Shown: positions 17,992 to 27,546, numbered from the stretch's first letter. The stretch is 64,000 nt of DNA from Lysinibacillus contaminans (GCF_001278945.1 NZ_LGRV01000003.1:2418001-2482000); one strand, 5' to 3'. The notes: generated by a model not told the origin, from the sequence alone. Program-made: numbers and translations.

Positions 17992-19071
17992 TTATTTTGC
18001 TAATTGATAAATAATACCTATTATTAACCACATTGTTACTAATGATGTGCCTCCGTAGCTAATAAAAGGCAGTGTTACCCCCGTTACGGGCACTAATCCG
18101 ATTACAACAGCTATATTTAAAAAAGCTTGCACACTTAACATTGTTACAAGTCCTATGATGGCGTAAAAGGCCGTTCTTGTCTTCGCTTGGACCGCTAATT
18201 TATAGCCAGCATACAAAACAAGCACAAATAATGCGACAATGGCCAACCCACCTACCAAACCGACTTCTTCCAAAATAATCGCGAAAATAAAGTCGTTTTG
18301 AGGCTCTGGTAAATATAAAAACTTTTGCCTACTTTGCCCAAAACCATGTCCGAAAATACCTGCCGGACCGATTGCCATTAATGACTGTACTGCTTGAAAG
18401 CCACTGCCCAAGGGGTCTACCCAGGGATCAAGGAATGCTTCTATTCGTTTCAATCGATAAGGTGCTGTTGCGATTAAAGTCGCTAACCCCGCAATACCTA
18501 CCACAATAAATAATCCATAGAGCTTTAATGGATAGCCTGCTACAAAAAACAACAAAAATACTGATACGACTAGGATAAAAACAGAACCAAAATCTGGTTG
18601 CAACATGATGAGTACAATTGGTAACAATAAAATTGCACCATGTCGCCAATTCACAATAGGTTTGCCAGTTTTATGCTCTGCTAAAATGTGACTCATATAT
18701 ACGATGACGGTTATTTTGACAAGTTCTGCTGGTTGAATTGTTAATGGCCCGAGCCCAATCCAACTTTGTGAGCCATTACGGACAAGGCCAATTCCCGGTA
18801 TCAAAACGAGTACAAGTAAAATTAAAGAAAATACATAGGCCATTTTCCAAAAGGACTTCGTTTTAAGAGCATCTAGTCGAATGGTGACGAAAAACACTAC
18901 AATAGCTACAACGAAGTATACGCTTTGCTTCATATAAAACGGCATTTTTTCACTATAATGAATAGCACTCCAATACGTGCCAGCAGAATAGACGAAAATA
19001 ATGCCGATTATTGATAGCATCAACGTTGTTATGAGCAATAAATAGCTTTCTTTACCTCTCAGTAATGCCAT
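17992..19071 (-). CDS. spoVE: SEDS peptidoglycan polymerase SpoVE (FtsW/RodA family)
   Basis: A polytopic glycosyltransferase of the SEDS family, 359 residues and about 10 membrane segments. Family signatures are GSQSWIGLGPLTIQPAELVKI, MLQPDFGSVFIL, the PEPQNDFIFAIILEE loop and the C-terminal LPFISYGGTSLVT. A second SEDS gene next to pycA is the ftsW position, so this one, in the dcw cluster after murD, corresponds to sporulation-specific SpoVE, partner of the class B PBP SpoVD for cortex synthesis. The assignment rests on synteny. GGAAGG abuts the ATG, leaving almost no spacer. Confidence 0.85.
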   Translation of the reverse strand: MALLRGKESYLLLITTLMLSIIGIIFVYSAGTYWSAIHYSEKMPFYMKQSVYFVVAIVVFFVTIRLDALKTKSFWKMAYVFSLILLVLVLIPGIGLVRNGSQSWIGLGPLTIQPAELVKITVIVYMSHILAEHKTGKPIVNWRHGAILLLPIVLIMLQPDFGSVFILVVSVFLLFFVAGYPLKLYGLFIVVGIAGLATLIATAPYRLKRIEAFLDPWVDPLGSGFQAVQSLMAIGPAGIFGHGFGQSRQKFLYLPEPQNDFIFAIILEEVGLVGGLAIVALFVLVLYAGYKLAVQAKTRTAFYAIIGLVTMLSVQAFLNIAVVIGLVPVTGVTLPFISYGGTSLVTMWLIIGIIYQLAK

Positions 19072-19111
19072 CCTTCCAAGTTAAGTATATTCTAAAATAA
19101 TTACAAGCTGA

Positions 19112-20461
19112 TTACAGCTTCATTACAGCATCAATAAAAGCGTCGCCGCGAATCTCAAAACTATCATATTGGTCCCAACTTGCACATGCTGGTGAAAGTA
19201 AAATAATATCGCCTTCATCCGACATTGGTGCTGCATAATGCACTGCGTCCTCTACATTTTGTGCGATGACCGTTTGCTGTACACCACAAGATTTCGCAAA
19301 TTCGACAAAGCGTAAGCCTGTTTCACCAAATGCGACAACCCCTTTTACATGATCCATACATGGACGCAGTTCTTCAAATGAATGTCCACGATCTAAACCA
19401 CCAGCAAGAAGAATAATTGGCGCTTTAAAAGCTTCTAATGCGCTCTTCGTCGCCAAGCAATTTGTTGCTTTTGAATCGTTGTAAACTTTACGGCCGTTCC
19501 ATTCACCTACAAATTGCGTACGATGGCGGACGCCTGCAAATGTCTCTAATACTTCTTCCATCTTTGTTTTATCACAATTTACTAAAATACAAGCGGCTAC
19601 AGCAGCTAGAATATTCTCTAAGTTGTGCTTACCAGGAAGAGCTATATTTGCACGTTCCATGTAAGGCTCACCTTGCCAGTAGATTGTTGTTTCATCTGCA
19701 CTAATACCTTCTTCTGTTCGTCCATTAGAAGAAAACGGCACTTTTTTCGCTTTAGATTGCGCCGCATAACCAACAACGATAGGTTGGTCAGCATTGTAGA
19801 TAAAATAATCATTTTCATCTTGATTGCGGGTCACATTAAATTTGGCCTCTGCATACATATCAAATGTACCGTGGTAATCTAAATGCGCGTCATACAGGTT
19901 TGTTAAAATAGCGATTTTTGGCTTAAATGTTTTCGTACCCATTAATTGGAATGAAGAAAGTTCTGTTACAATAATATTATCCTCAACAGCTTCTTTAGCC
20001 ACACCACAAGCTACAGTTCCGATATTCCCTGCTATTAATGGCTTTTTAGCACCACTTTCAAGCATTTCGAAAATAAGGGTCGTAGTTGTTGTTTTACCGT
20101 TCGAACCTGTAATCCCAATAAACGGAGCCTCGCTAATTAAATAAGCGAGCTCAATCTCTGTCCATACAGGAATATCACGACCTAGTGCATCCGCCACAAT
20201 TTTATTGCTATAAGGAATCCCTGGATTTTTCACCACTATTTCAAAACCTTCATCAAGTAAATCCTCTGGGTGACGACCACAAATGACTGTAATACCTTTT
20301 TGAAGTAGTCCCTGTGCATCTGGGCTTTCATCGAATGGTTTTGAATCATTGACTGTTACAAATGCACCAAGCTCATGTAAGATTTCCGCTGCTGCTACTC
20401 CACTTTTAGCTAAACCTAGAACAAGCACTTTTTTATGTTGTAAATCTGTGTAATTTCTCAT
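19112..20461 (-). CDS. murD: UDP-N-acetylmuramoylalanine--D-glutamate ligase
   Basis: Adds D-Glu to UDP-MurNAc-L-Ala in the cytoplasm. The 449-residue protein has the N-terminal Rossmann motif VLVLGLAKSGVAAAE, the ATP loop ITGSNGKTTTT (about 113-123), and Mur-ligase motifs (LDYHGTFDMYAEAKFN, RHRTQFV, YNDSKATN). The ATG 20461 overlaps the mraY stop by 4 nt (ATGA) with GGAGGCG upstream; a longer frame upstream is not supported. Confidence 0.97.
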   Translation of the reverse strand: MRNYTDLQHKKVLVLGLAKSGVAAAEILHELGAFVTVNDSKPFDESPDAQGLLQKGITVICGRHPEDLLDEGFEIVVKNPGIPYSNKIVADALGRDIPVWTEIELAYLISEAPFIGITGSNGKTTTTTLIFEMLESGAKKPLIAGNIGTVACGVAKEAVEDNIIVTELSSFQLMGTKTFKPKIAILTNLYDAHLDYHGTFDMYAEAKFNVTRNQDENDYFIYNADQPIVVGYAAQSKAKKVPFSSNGRTEEGISADETTIYWQGEPYMERANIALPGKHNLENILAAVAACILVNCDKTKMEEVLETFAGVRHRTQFVGEWNGRKVYNDSKATNCLATKSALEAFKAPIILLAGGLDRGHSFEELRPCMDHVKGVVAFGETGLRFVEFAKSCGVQQTVIAQNVEDAVHYAAPMSDEGDIILLSPACASWDQYDSFEIRGDAFIDAVMKL

Positions 20462-21432
20462 AATAACGCCTCCGTTAAGACTGCAATCAATGCTACTCCT
20501 AAAGCAGTTGACCAAAATACAAGGACAACTTTCCATTCTGACCAACCAGATAATTCAAAATGGTGATGAATTGGACTCATCTTGAAAATACGTTTTTTAC
20601 GAATTTTAAAGCTTCCCACTTGTAGAATAACGGATAATGTTTCAATGACAAACACAAGCCCGATTAATAATAATAAAAGCTCTTCTTTTACTAATACCGA
20701 GACCATTGCAATTGCCCCACCAAGTGCAAGTGAACCTGTATCACCCATAAACACCTTCGCAGGATTTGCATTAAAAAGTAAAAACCCTAGTAATGCACCC
20801 GTTACTGCAAATGTAAATACTGCGATATCAGCTTGGTTTTGGAATAGAGCGATAACACCAAATGCCGCAAATGAAATGGAAGCTGTCCCTGCTACGAGAC
20901 CATCTAATCCATCTGTTAAATTAACCGCATTCGAGAAACCAACGAGCCAGAAAATTAAAAAGGCCACATAGAAAATGCCTAGGTCAATTGACCAATCTGT
21001 GAACGGAATGGCTAACGTTGTGTCAAATGATGCTACATGTAATAAGAAATAGACAAGTATCGAAATAATAATTTGCCCAATCAATTTTTGAATGGATGTT
21101 AAACCTAAATTACGTTTAAAAATAACTTTTAAACCATCATCTAAAAAGCCAATAACACCAAACCCTACTAACACAATTAATAAAACAATTGTATGCGTTG
21201 TGAATAAATCTAAATAGCTGCCGACACCAACTGTCGTAATAATGATCGCCAATAAAAAGATCATGCCACCCATCGTCGGTGTACCAGCTTTTTTCATATG
21301 GGATTGTGGTCCTTCTTCACGAATACTTTGCCCAAATTTCAAGCGACGTAGAAGGGGTATACTAATTGGTGCCAAAATAACTGTTACTATAAAAGCAATA
21401 GCTAAAATGGTAAGCGTTGTTGCTAGTTCCAT
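20458..21432 (-). CDS. mraY: phospho-N-acetylmuramoyl-pentapeptide transferase
   Basis: Transfers phospho-MurNAc-pentapeptide to undecaprenyl phosphate, forming lipid I. The 324-residue protein has about ten membrane segments. Conserved loops are visible: MKKAGTPTMGG, FLDDGLK (catalytic Asp pair), NLTDGLDGL and the HHHFELSGW loop. It starts at ATG 21432 after AAAGGAG. Upstream is spoVD with a 126-nt gap; murE, which normally lies here, is absent. The gap holds a TTAACTT / AAGTTAA hairpin of unknown effect. Confidence 0.97.
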   Translation of the reverse strand: MELATTLTILAIAFIVTVILAPISIPLLRRLKFGQSIREEGPQSHMKKAGTPTMGGMIFLLAIIITTVGVGSYLDLFTTHTIVLLIVLVGFGVIGFLDDGLKVIFKRNLGLTSIQKLIGQIIISILVYFLLHVASFDTTLAIPFTDWSIDLGIFYVAFLIFWLVGFSNAVNLTDGLDGLVAGTASISFAAFGVIALFQNQADIAVFTFAVTGALLGFLLFNANPAKVFMGDTGSLALGGAIAMVSVLVKEELLLLLIGLVFVIETLSVILQVGSFKIRKKRIFKMSPIHHHFELSGWSEWKVVLVFWSTALGVALIAVLTEALL

Positions 21433-21558
21433 TAAAAAATCTCCTTTAAATCTTGTTTAACTTCTTCCCTTTATGGAGAAAGTTAAAACCATAATATATT
21501 TAATACTGCCCTTCATAATAATAGTTGTTCTTTCTCTATTTTTAAAGGCAAAGTTACG

Positions 21559-23475
21559 TTACTTTACTAAATATAAATGAATTATGCCATCTTGTGCGAT
21601 AACGCTTCCTACTTCAGGTAATTGACTACCAATTTTTGTCCCTTCTCCATGCCACTCAATTCTAAAAGGATAATGTTGTTTTGCTATGTCATCCTTTGTT
21701 TGACCTATAAAGTTTGGCATTTTTTCTGTAATTGGATCTGGCCAACGGTAAGCTTTTTCTAACTGCTCAGTAGATTTTTCAATTCCTACAAAAGGCGCAA
21801 TATCCTCAATAATTTGACCAACAATCGGCGCTGCTACTACACCACCAAATTGTGTCGTCTTTTTTGGATTATCGATTGCTACATACACTACAATTTGCGG
21901 ATTATCTGCCGGGGCAAAACCAATAAAAGATACAATGTAATTGCCGTCAATATAGCGATTATTTTCTACTTTTTGTGCTGTACCCGTTTTACCGCCAATA
22001 CGTAAACCATCGCGAAATGCTTGTCGTCCAGAACCGTTTGCTACAACAGACTCTAAAGCAGCACGTACTTTTGCTGATGTTTCTTCACGAATGACTTGTC
22101 TTTTCACAGTCGGCTCTGTCTCTTTAATGACTTCGCCATTTTGGGGATTGTATATTTTCTTCACGACATACGGTGTATATAGCTTACCGCCATTTACCGC
22201 AGCCGCAACTGCCTGTACCTGCTGAATTGGTGTTACCGCGACGCCTTGACCAAATGAAGTAGTTGCTTGCTCGACAGGCCCAAATGCATCTTTCGAAAAT
22301 AGTATCCCCGAAGCTTCACCAGCAATACTCGAACCCGTTTTTTCACCAAAACCAAAATCTTTAATGTACTGCATTAGTCGATCCTTCCCTAGTCGTTGTC
22401 CTAACTCTATGAAGCCTGGGTTACAGGAGTTTTCTACGACCTGAAGGAATGTTTCATCCCCATGTCCTGCACGCTTCCAACAGCGAAGTCTCGAACCTGC
22501 AACCATCGTGTAGCCTGGATCATAAAACCTTTCATTCTCTAAATCTACTAGGTTTTCCTCTAATGCTGCGCTTAATGTAATGATTTTAAAGGTAGAACCA
22601 GGTTCATACGCCATCCACACTGGTAAGTTTCGATTATAAATCGCTGGTTCTACTGACTGGTACTTGGCTGGATGAAAGGTTGGATATGAGGAAAGTGCTA
22701 AAATTTCACCCGTGTTGGGATTCATCGCAATCGCCATTGCTTGGTCCGCTTCGTATCGCTCCATTGCCTGAGACAACTCACGCTCTACCACTTGCTGTAC
22801 ATCCACATCAATCGTTAACTCTACCGTGGCTCCATCATCGCCAGCCTTCCAAGCACTTGCTACATTCGGTAAATTGTTCCCTCTCGCATCTGTAAATAAG
22901 CGGATGGCTGAAGCATTTCCTTGCAAAAGTTTATCATATTCATACTCAATACCTGCCAGTCCCTGCGCATCATAGCCTGTAAAGCCAAGAAAACGTGATA
23001 ACATTGTACCGTATGGATAATCCCGTAAATAGTCAACACCACTATATAAGCCTTCTATCTGCAAACCTTGCAGTTCAACAGCCTTTTCATAGGGGATATT
23101 CTTCCCTTCAGGTGCCAACTTCACTAAATATGCCTTCTTCTGCATCTTTTCTAAAAGAGTTTGTTCATCCACTTCAAGTACCTGCGCAATTTTTGTTGCT
23201 GCTCCTTCAATATCCTTGCTTTGGGACGGCATAAAATATAACGTCGGTGCAAGTTTATTGGTTACAATACTTTCCCCATTCCGATCTGTAATATGTCCTC
23301 TTTCATTGGCAAATGGAATCTCACGGTCCCAGTTTTCCTCAGCTTTTTTCGTTAATTCCTTTTGGTCAAAAACCTGTAAGAAGAAAAGCCGAATCACTAC
23401 CGCCGCCGTCAGACATATAAATAATACATACAACAAACGTAATCGCTTTTTTGAATGGATAGAAATCCACTTCAT
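21559..23475 (-). CDS. spoVD: SpoVD-type class B penicillin-binding protein
   Basis: A transpeptidase needed for spore cortex. The 638-residue protein has an N-terminal anchor (about 10-30), a dimerisation domain and a transpeptidase domain with catalytic Ser294 in STFK, SCN in VENSCN, and KTG in GGKTGTAQ. A single C-terminal PASTA domain (MPNFIGQTKDDI...) matches SpoVD rather than the two-PASTA PBP2B upstream. Its start ATG (23473-23475) lies in one arm of an 18-bp inverted repeat, and a sigma-E-type promoter lies in the 58-nt gap after pbpB. Confidence 0.92.
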   Translation of the reverse strand: MKWISIHSKKRLRLLYVLFICLTAAVVIRLFFLQVFDQKELTKKAEENWDREIPFANERGHITDRNGESIVTNKLAPTLYFMPSQSKDIEGAATKIAQVLEVDEQTLLEKMQKKAYLVKLAPEGKNIPYEKAVELQGLQIEGLYSGVDYLRDYPYGTMLSRFLGFTGYDAQGLAGIEYEYDKLLQGNASAIRLFTDARGNNLPNVASAWKAGDDGATVELTIDVDVQQVVERELSQAMERYEADQAMAIAMNPNTGEILALSSYPTFHPAKYQSVEPAIYNRNLPVWMAYEPGSTFKIITLSAALEENLVDLENERFYDPGYTMVAGSRLRCWKRAGHGDETFLQVVENSCNPGFIELGQRLGKDRLMQYIKDFGFGEKTGSSIAGEASGILFSKDAFGPVEQATTSFGQGVAVTPIQQVQAVAAAVNGGKLYTPYVVKKIYNPQNGEVIKETEPTVKRQVIREETSAKVRAALESVVANGSGRQAFRDGLRIGGKTGTAQKVENNRYIDGNYIVSFIGFAPADNPQIVVYVAIDNPKKTTQFGGVVAAPIVGQIIEDIAPFVGIEKSTEQLEKAYRWPDPITEKMPNFIGQTKDDIAKQHYPFRIEWHGEGTKIGSQLPEVGSVIAQDGIIHLYLVK

Positions 23476-23528
23476 TCGACATCACACCTTGTTTTTTACA
23501 ACGTATGAAATGAAGTGGACTTCTATTC
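23459..23528 (-). promoter_or_regulatory. sigma-E-type promoter and start-occluding hairpin of spoVD
   Basis: On the minus strand GAATAGA (23522-23528) and CATACGTT (23500-23507), separated by 14 nt, fit a sigma-E promoter. The segment 23509-23526 (mRNA AUAGAAGUCCACUUCAUU) is complementary at all 18 positions, one of them a G-U pair, to 23459-23476, which includes the spoVD AUG. The ribosome site AAGGTGTGA (23482-23490) lies in the 32-nt loop. Transcription from the promoter would begin near 23493, downstream of the blocking arm. Confidence 0.75.
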
Positions 23529-23533
23529 AATAT

Positions 23534-25756
23534 CTATTCAATCTCTATATTTTCAATTTCACCTTCTGAAGGAGCTTCTACATCTGGTATTAAGCTTTCA
23601 GCAGGCGTTTCGAGCTTAACGACGATTGGTGCACTATCTGAAATAACTGTACCAGCAGACGCACTTTGACTGACAGCAAACCCTTCTCCTACCACCTCAA
23701 TATTTAAGCCGGACATCATTTTAAACACCAGAACATTTCGTAGCGACCAGTCCGTAAAGTTTGGTAATGTACTATTTCCTGCTGTTTTCAAAAATACAAA
23801 ACTACTTTCCATAAGCTTATGCTCACCTTTTGGATATTGCTCAATTATTTCACCACCGCCACCTACAATAACTGGTTGCAAGCCATCATTTGCAAGCTCT
23901 ACCTGTACCGCTTCTGCATTTCGGCCCGTGTAATCTTGAGTAGCTACACGATCCACTGCCTTGACATCATCCGGATTAATATTTAAATGTTTCAAACTAT
24001 TTTGCATTACTGGATTAAATATTTCAGAAACCGGTATAGAGCCCTGCTTTCCTTTTAACTTTGGTTTTGTAACAGACACGTACATAATTAGCTGTGGGTC
24101 ATCTACTGGTGCCATACCTAAAAACGAATATAGGAACTCGTCATTTCCCCATGAATAAGCCCCATTAGCTTTAGGTATTTGCGCCGTACCCGTTTTACCT
24201 GCTACGTGATATTCTTCTAATACAAAGTGCTTTGCTGTTCCAAATTCTGACGTTAATGTAGAAGCTAGTATTTCTCGTACTTGCTTCGCAGTATCTGCTG
24301 ATATCGGTTGTCCTTTTTCAATTGGTTCATGTTGTTCTATAACATCTCCTGTAGATGAATCTACAATTCTATCAATTACATATGGCTGCATCATTTTCCC
24401 ATCGTTCGCGATAGCTGTCATTGCTTGAATAAGCTGTATCGGTGTTACTGTTGAACCTTGGCCATATGTTGTTGTCACGCGTTGAATCGGATATTGCGAT
24501 AAGATGGTCCCAGTTGCTTCATTCGGTAAATCAATACCCGTTTTTTGACCAAATCCAAAACGACCTAAATAATCAAGAAAAACATCATCACCAATAAGTT
24601 TTAATAAATTTGCCATCGCTGTATTGGATGAACGCTGGAAGCCCTCTAAATAAGTAATTGGGCCCCAACCGACTTGGTTATGATCTCGAATCGTCCGGTC
24701 TAAAATTGTATATTGTCCTGACTTAAACTTCGTATTCGGCGCCCATTTCCCTGTATCAATAGCAGAAGCAAGTGTGAAGGTCTTCATCGTCGAACCCGGC
24801 TCAATCGTTTCCTCAATGACTTCGTTTAACCACTTCATATTTTCACTTGAGCGCGTATCAGGGTTGAATGTTGGACGCTGTGACATCGCAAGAATTTTCC
24901 CTGTTTTCGGATCTGCCACAACTACTGACATAGACTCAGGATTATACTCTTTTTCTACACGTGTCATAGCATCTTCTACAAAACTTTGAATCGTTTTATC
25001 TAACGTTAAATAAATATCATCGCCATCTTTAGCTGGCGTTATCATTTTTTCACTGTTTGGCAGTAAGTATCGGAATGCATCGGTCTGGTATTCGACTTTC
25101 CCATTTTCGCCAGTTAACACCTCGTCGTACGTTTTCTCAAGACCCATTTTACCTTTTGTTGTCACCGTACCATCTTCGTTCTCCTCTTTTAGCGCAAAGC
25201 CAATGAGATGAGACGCGAAAACACCATTCGGATAATAACGTTTTAAATCACTTACAAACAGTATACCCGGTAAATTTTCTTCTTTTATTTTGTTCATGAT
25301 TTCATGGCTAATCCCTCGACCTGCACTACCAAATTCAACTTGATAGGGTTTTTTACCGTCGCTTTTAAGTTTCGTTAGTCGGCTATAGATTGCCTCTTCA
25401 TCCATCTCCGGCTCTAAATATTCTGCCAATATTTCTGCAGTTCTCTTAGCATCGACAACATGACGAGGTTTTTCTGGGTTAGTTGTTGCACTTTCATTAA
25501 CAACCGCAATTAGTCGATAGCTAAGTGTATCCTCAGCTATAACTTTGCCATTAGTATCATAGATTTTCCCTCGGTTAGCGGTAATAGCACTCTCTTTTTG
25601 ATATTTCGCTGCAGCCTTTGCTGCTAATGCTTGTCCTTCCACTTCCCCAGTAGCCTGCAGTGTGACCATTCTTGTGAATAATAGGAAAAAGAGCCCTCCA
25701 TAAAAAATTAATAATAGAAAGGCTCCCCATTGGAATCGAAATCTCTTTTTTTTCAT
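23534..25756 (-). CDS. pbpB: class B penicillin-binding protein PBP2B
   Basis: The septal transpeptidase. The 740-residue protein has a basic N-terminus with one membrane span (about 12-32), a dimerisation domain, the transpeptidase domain with catalytic Ser322 in STMK, SSN in RSSNTAM and KTG in GKTGTAQ, then two C-terminal PASTA domains (DYTGRNAEAVQVEL..., NFTDWSLRNVLVFK...), and an acidic tail. The first 4 nt overlap ftsL. Upstream ftsL and rsmH and downstream spoVD match the standard dcw order. Confidence 0.96.
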   Translation of the reverse strand: MKKKRFRFQWGAFLLLIFYGGLFFLLFTRMVTLQATGEVEGQALAAKAAAKYQKESAITANRGKIYDTNGKVIAEDTLSYRLIAVVNESATTNPEKPRHVVDAKRTAEILAEYLEPEMDEEAIYSRLTKLKSDGKKPYQVEFGSAGRGISHEIMNKIKEENLPGILFVSDLKRYYPNGVFASHLIGFALKEENEDGTVTTKGKMGLEKTYDEVLTGENGKVEYQTDAFRYLLPNSEKMITPAKDGDDIYLTLDKTIQSFVEDAMTRVEKEYNPESMSVVVADPKTGKILAMSQRPTFNPDTRSSENMKWLNEVIEETIEPGSTMKTFTLASAIDTGKWAPNTKFKSGQYTILDRTIRDHNQVGWGPITYLEGFQRSSNTAMANLLKLIGDDVFLDYLGRFGFGQKTGIDLPNEATGTILSQYPIQRVTTTYGQGSTVTPIQLIQAMTAIANDGKMMQPYVIDRIVDSSTGDVIEQHEPIEKGQPISADTAKQVREILASTLTSEFGTAKHFVLEEYHVAGKTGTAQIPKANGAYSWGNDEFLYSFLGMAPVDDPQLIMYVSVTKPKLKGKQGSIPVSEIFNPVMQNSLKHLNINPDDVKAVDRVATQDYTGRNAEAVQVELANDGLQPVIVGGGGEIIEQYPKGEHKLMESSFVFLKTAGNSTLPNFTDWSLRNVLVFKMMSGLNIEVVGEGFAVSQSASAGTVISDSAPIVVKLETPAESLIPDVEAPSEGEIENIEIE

Positions 25757-26121
25757 TCTCCCGGCACTACCTTTACATTTTTCTCATTTTGAGTTAAACC
25801 GAGTTCTTCTGCTTTTTTCCATATGTTATCGTATGTAGAAAGTTCACTTACGCGAACCGTCAAATCTACGTTCTGTCTTGATATCTCTTCTACTTGTGTT
25901 TCGATTTTTTGAATTTCCATACTCGTCGTTTGAATAGCTGCCTGTTTATTTAATACAACGATTGATAGTACCGCAACAATGCCTACTAAAATAAGTAACA
26001 TCATTTTTTCAAACTTTTGGTTCGTTTGTTTGCGACGTTTAATGGTGGGTTTTGGACTAGGTGGTGCTACTGGTTGTTGCACATGCTGTTGCTGTTGTTG
26101 CCTTACACGTACTGCTGCCAT
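25753..26121 (-). CDS. ftsL: cell division protein FtsL
   Basis: A 122-residue bitopic divisome protein with a cytoplasmic tail rich in Gln and Pro (about 7-26), a basic stretch (KRRKQTNQKFEK), one membrane span (about 41-60) and an extracellular leucine-zipper coiled coil (about 60-105). It partners DivIB and DivIC. The ATG directly follows the rsmH stop (TAAATG) and its end overlaps pbpB by 4 nt, so the three genes are translated as a tight unit. Confidence 0.92.
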   Translation of the reverse strand: MAAVRVRQQQQQHVQQPVAPPSPKPTIKRRKQTNQKFEKMMLLILVGIVAVLSIVVLNKQAAIQTTSMEIQKIETQVEEISRQNVDLTVRVSELSTYDNIWKKAEELGLTQNEKNVKVVPGE

Positions 26122-27072
26122 TTACTCACGTCCTTTGTCGTTAATTTTCTCCACCACTCTAAGCTTCGCTGATCGTGCACGATTATTAACTGCTAACTCC
26201 TCTTCTGAAGGTAAAATCGGCTTTCTTGATATAAGCTTTAAAGTCGGTTTCATATAGTCTGGAATCACCGGTAAATTCGGTGGTAATTCAGGTAGTGACG
26301 AAGCTTCTTTAAAAATCGTCTTACATAAGCGATCCTCTAATGAATGGAACGTAATCACGCTAATGCGTCCTCCAACACCAATCATTTCAATAGCATCTAC
26401 AAGTGAGTCTTCTGCTGCACCTAGCTCATCATTCACAGCAATGCGAATCGCTTGGAAAATACGCTTCGCTGGATGCCCGCCTTTACGACGTGCAGCCGCA
26501 GGAATACCTTCTTTAATAAGTTCTACAAGTTGTCCAGTTGTTTCAATTGGTGCCGTTTTACGTGCTTCCTCAATTTTGCGGGCTACTTGTTTTGAAAATT
26601 TCTCTTCTCCGTAACGGAAGAAAATACGGACTAAATCCGCATATGCCCATTCATTGACAACATTGAATGCTGACAGTGGTGCCGTCTGGTCCATACGCAT
26701 ATCAAGCGGTGCATCATGATGATAGCTAAACCCACGCTCAGGAGTATCCAACTGTGGTGAAGATACGCCAAGGTCATATAAAATGCCGTCCACTTTTTCA
26801 ATATTTAAAGCTAGTAATTCTTCTTTTAAATAACGGAAATTCGAGTGCACAAATGTGACACGATCTATATAAGGTGCTAAACGAACTTTTGCATTTTCAA
26901 TAGCCGTCGTATCCTGGTCAAAACAAATGAGACGACCCTTTTCTGATAATTGTTGTACTAAATATTCACTGTGCCCTGCTCCGCCAAGCGTACAGTCCAC
27001 ATATACTCCATCAGGATCGATGTTCAACCCGTCAACAGTTTCTTTCAATAGCACGGTTGTATGATCGAACAT
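26122..27072 (-). CDS. rsmH: 16S rRNA (cytosine1402-N4)-methyltransferase
   Basis: Methylates N4 of C1402 in 16S rRNA using SAM. The 316-residue protein shows the family signatures: [13 protein letters not shown] at the N-terminus, the SAM loop [28 protein letters not shown] and [16 protein letters not shown], and [12 protein letters not shown] near the C-terminus. It is the second gene of the dcw cluster, after mraZ. Confidence 0.98.
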   Translation of the reverse strand: MFDHTTVLLKETVDGLNIDPDGVYVDCTLGGAGHSEYLVQQLSEKGRLICFDQDTTAIENAKVRLAPYIDRVTFVHSNFRYLKEELLALNIEKVDGILYDLGVSSPQLDTPERGFSYHHDAPLDMRMDQTAPLSAFNVVNEWAYADLVRIFFRYGEEKFSKQVARKIEEARKTAPIETTGQLVELIKEGIPAAARRKGGHPAKRIFQAIRIAVNDELGAAEDSLVDAIEMIGVGGRISVITFHSLEDRLCKTIFKEASSLPELPPNLPVIPDYMKPTLKLISRKPILPSEEELAVNNRARSAKLRVVEKINDKGRE

Positions 27073-27104
27073 ACTAATCGCTCCCTCCAGGCCTTTCTTT
27101 TTAA

Positions 27105-27545
27105 CTAAAAATCAAAGCCAATCATATTTTCTGCAATTTCATTGAAAGATTGTTCAGATTCAATGAAATAAATCTCCCAAGCATCTTTAGCCCAGATTTC
27201 AATTCTATTCGATACACCTAGCACGACACACTCTTTCTCAAGATGCGCATGTGCGATAAGAGTAGAAGGAATATTTACTCGGCCTTGCTTGTCTATTTCA
27301 ACTTCCGTTGCCCCTGAAAAGAAAAACCTCGCAAATGCACGTGTATCTTTCTTGGTCATCGGTAAGCTTTTTAATTTTTCTTCGAGTTTTCGCCATTCAT
27401 TCATAGGATAGCCAAATAGACAGTTATCAAGACCACGTGTGACAACGAACATTTCGCCTAAAGCTTCACGAAATTTTGCCGGCACGATCAACCGTCCTTT
27501 CGCATCAACAGAGTGTTGATATTCTCCCATGAACATACTACTCAC
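27105..27545 (-). CDS. mraZ: transcriptional regulator MraZ
   Basis: A DNA-binding protein that heads and regulates the dcw cluster. The 146-residue protein contains two SpoVT/AbrB-like halves, each with the DXXXR-type motif ([15 protein letters not shown] at about 14-28 and [14 protein letters not shown] at about 85-98). MraZ forms rings that bind direct repeats near its own start in other bacteria. Four such candidate repeats, in 10-nt phase, lie immediately upstream here. Confidence 0.97.
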   Translation of the reverse strand: MSSMFMGEYQHSVDAKGRLIVPAKFREALGEMFVVTRGLDNCLFGYPMNEWRKLEEKLKSLPMTKKDTRAFARFFFSGATEVEIDKQGRVNIPSTLIAHAHLEKECVVLGVSNRIEIWAKDAWEIYFIESEQSFNEIAENMIGFDF

Positions 27546-27546
27546 C

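Noticed and set aside
19072..19111. A spoVD-like occluding hairpin at spoVE
   Set aside because: Only a 6-bp match (GTAATG / CATTAC) between the murD end and the spoVE start; not above background.
20582..20971. 129-codon plus-strand open frame
   Set aside because: Antisense to mraY, with no start signals.
21440..21560. Possible sequestration of the mraY ribosome site by CCTTTAAA upstream
   Set aside because: The complementary stretch is mostly the self-complementary TTTAAA in AT-rich sequence, about 85 nt away; far weaker than the spoVD case, and mraY must be translated in growth.
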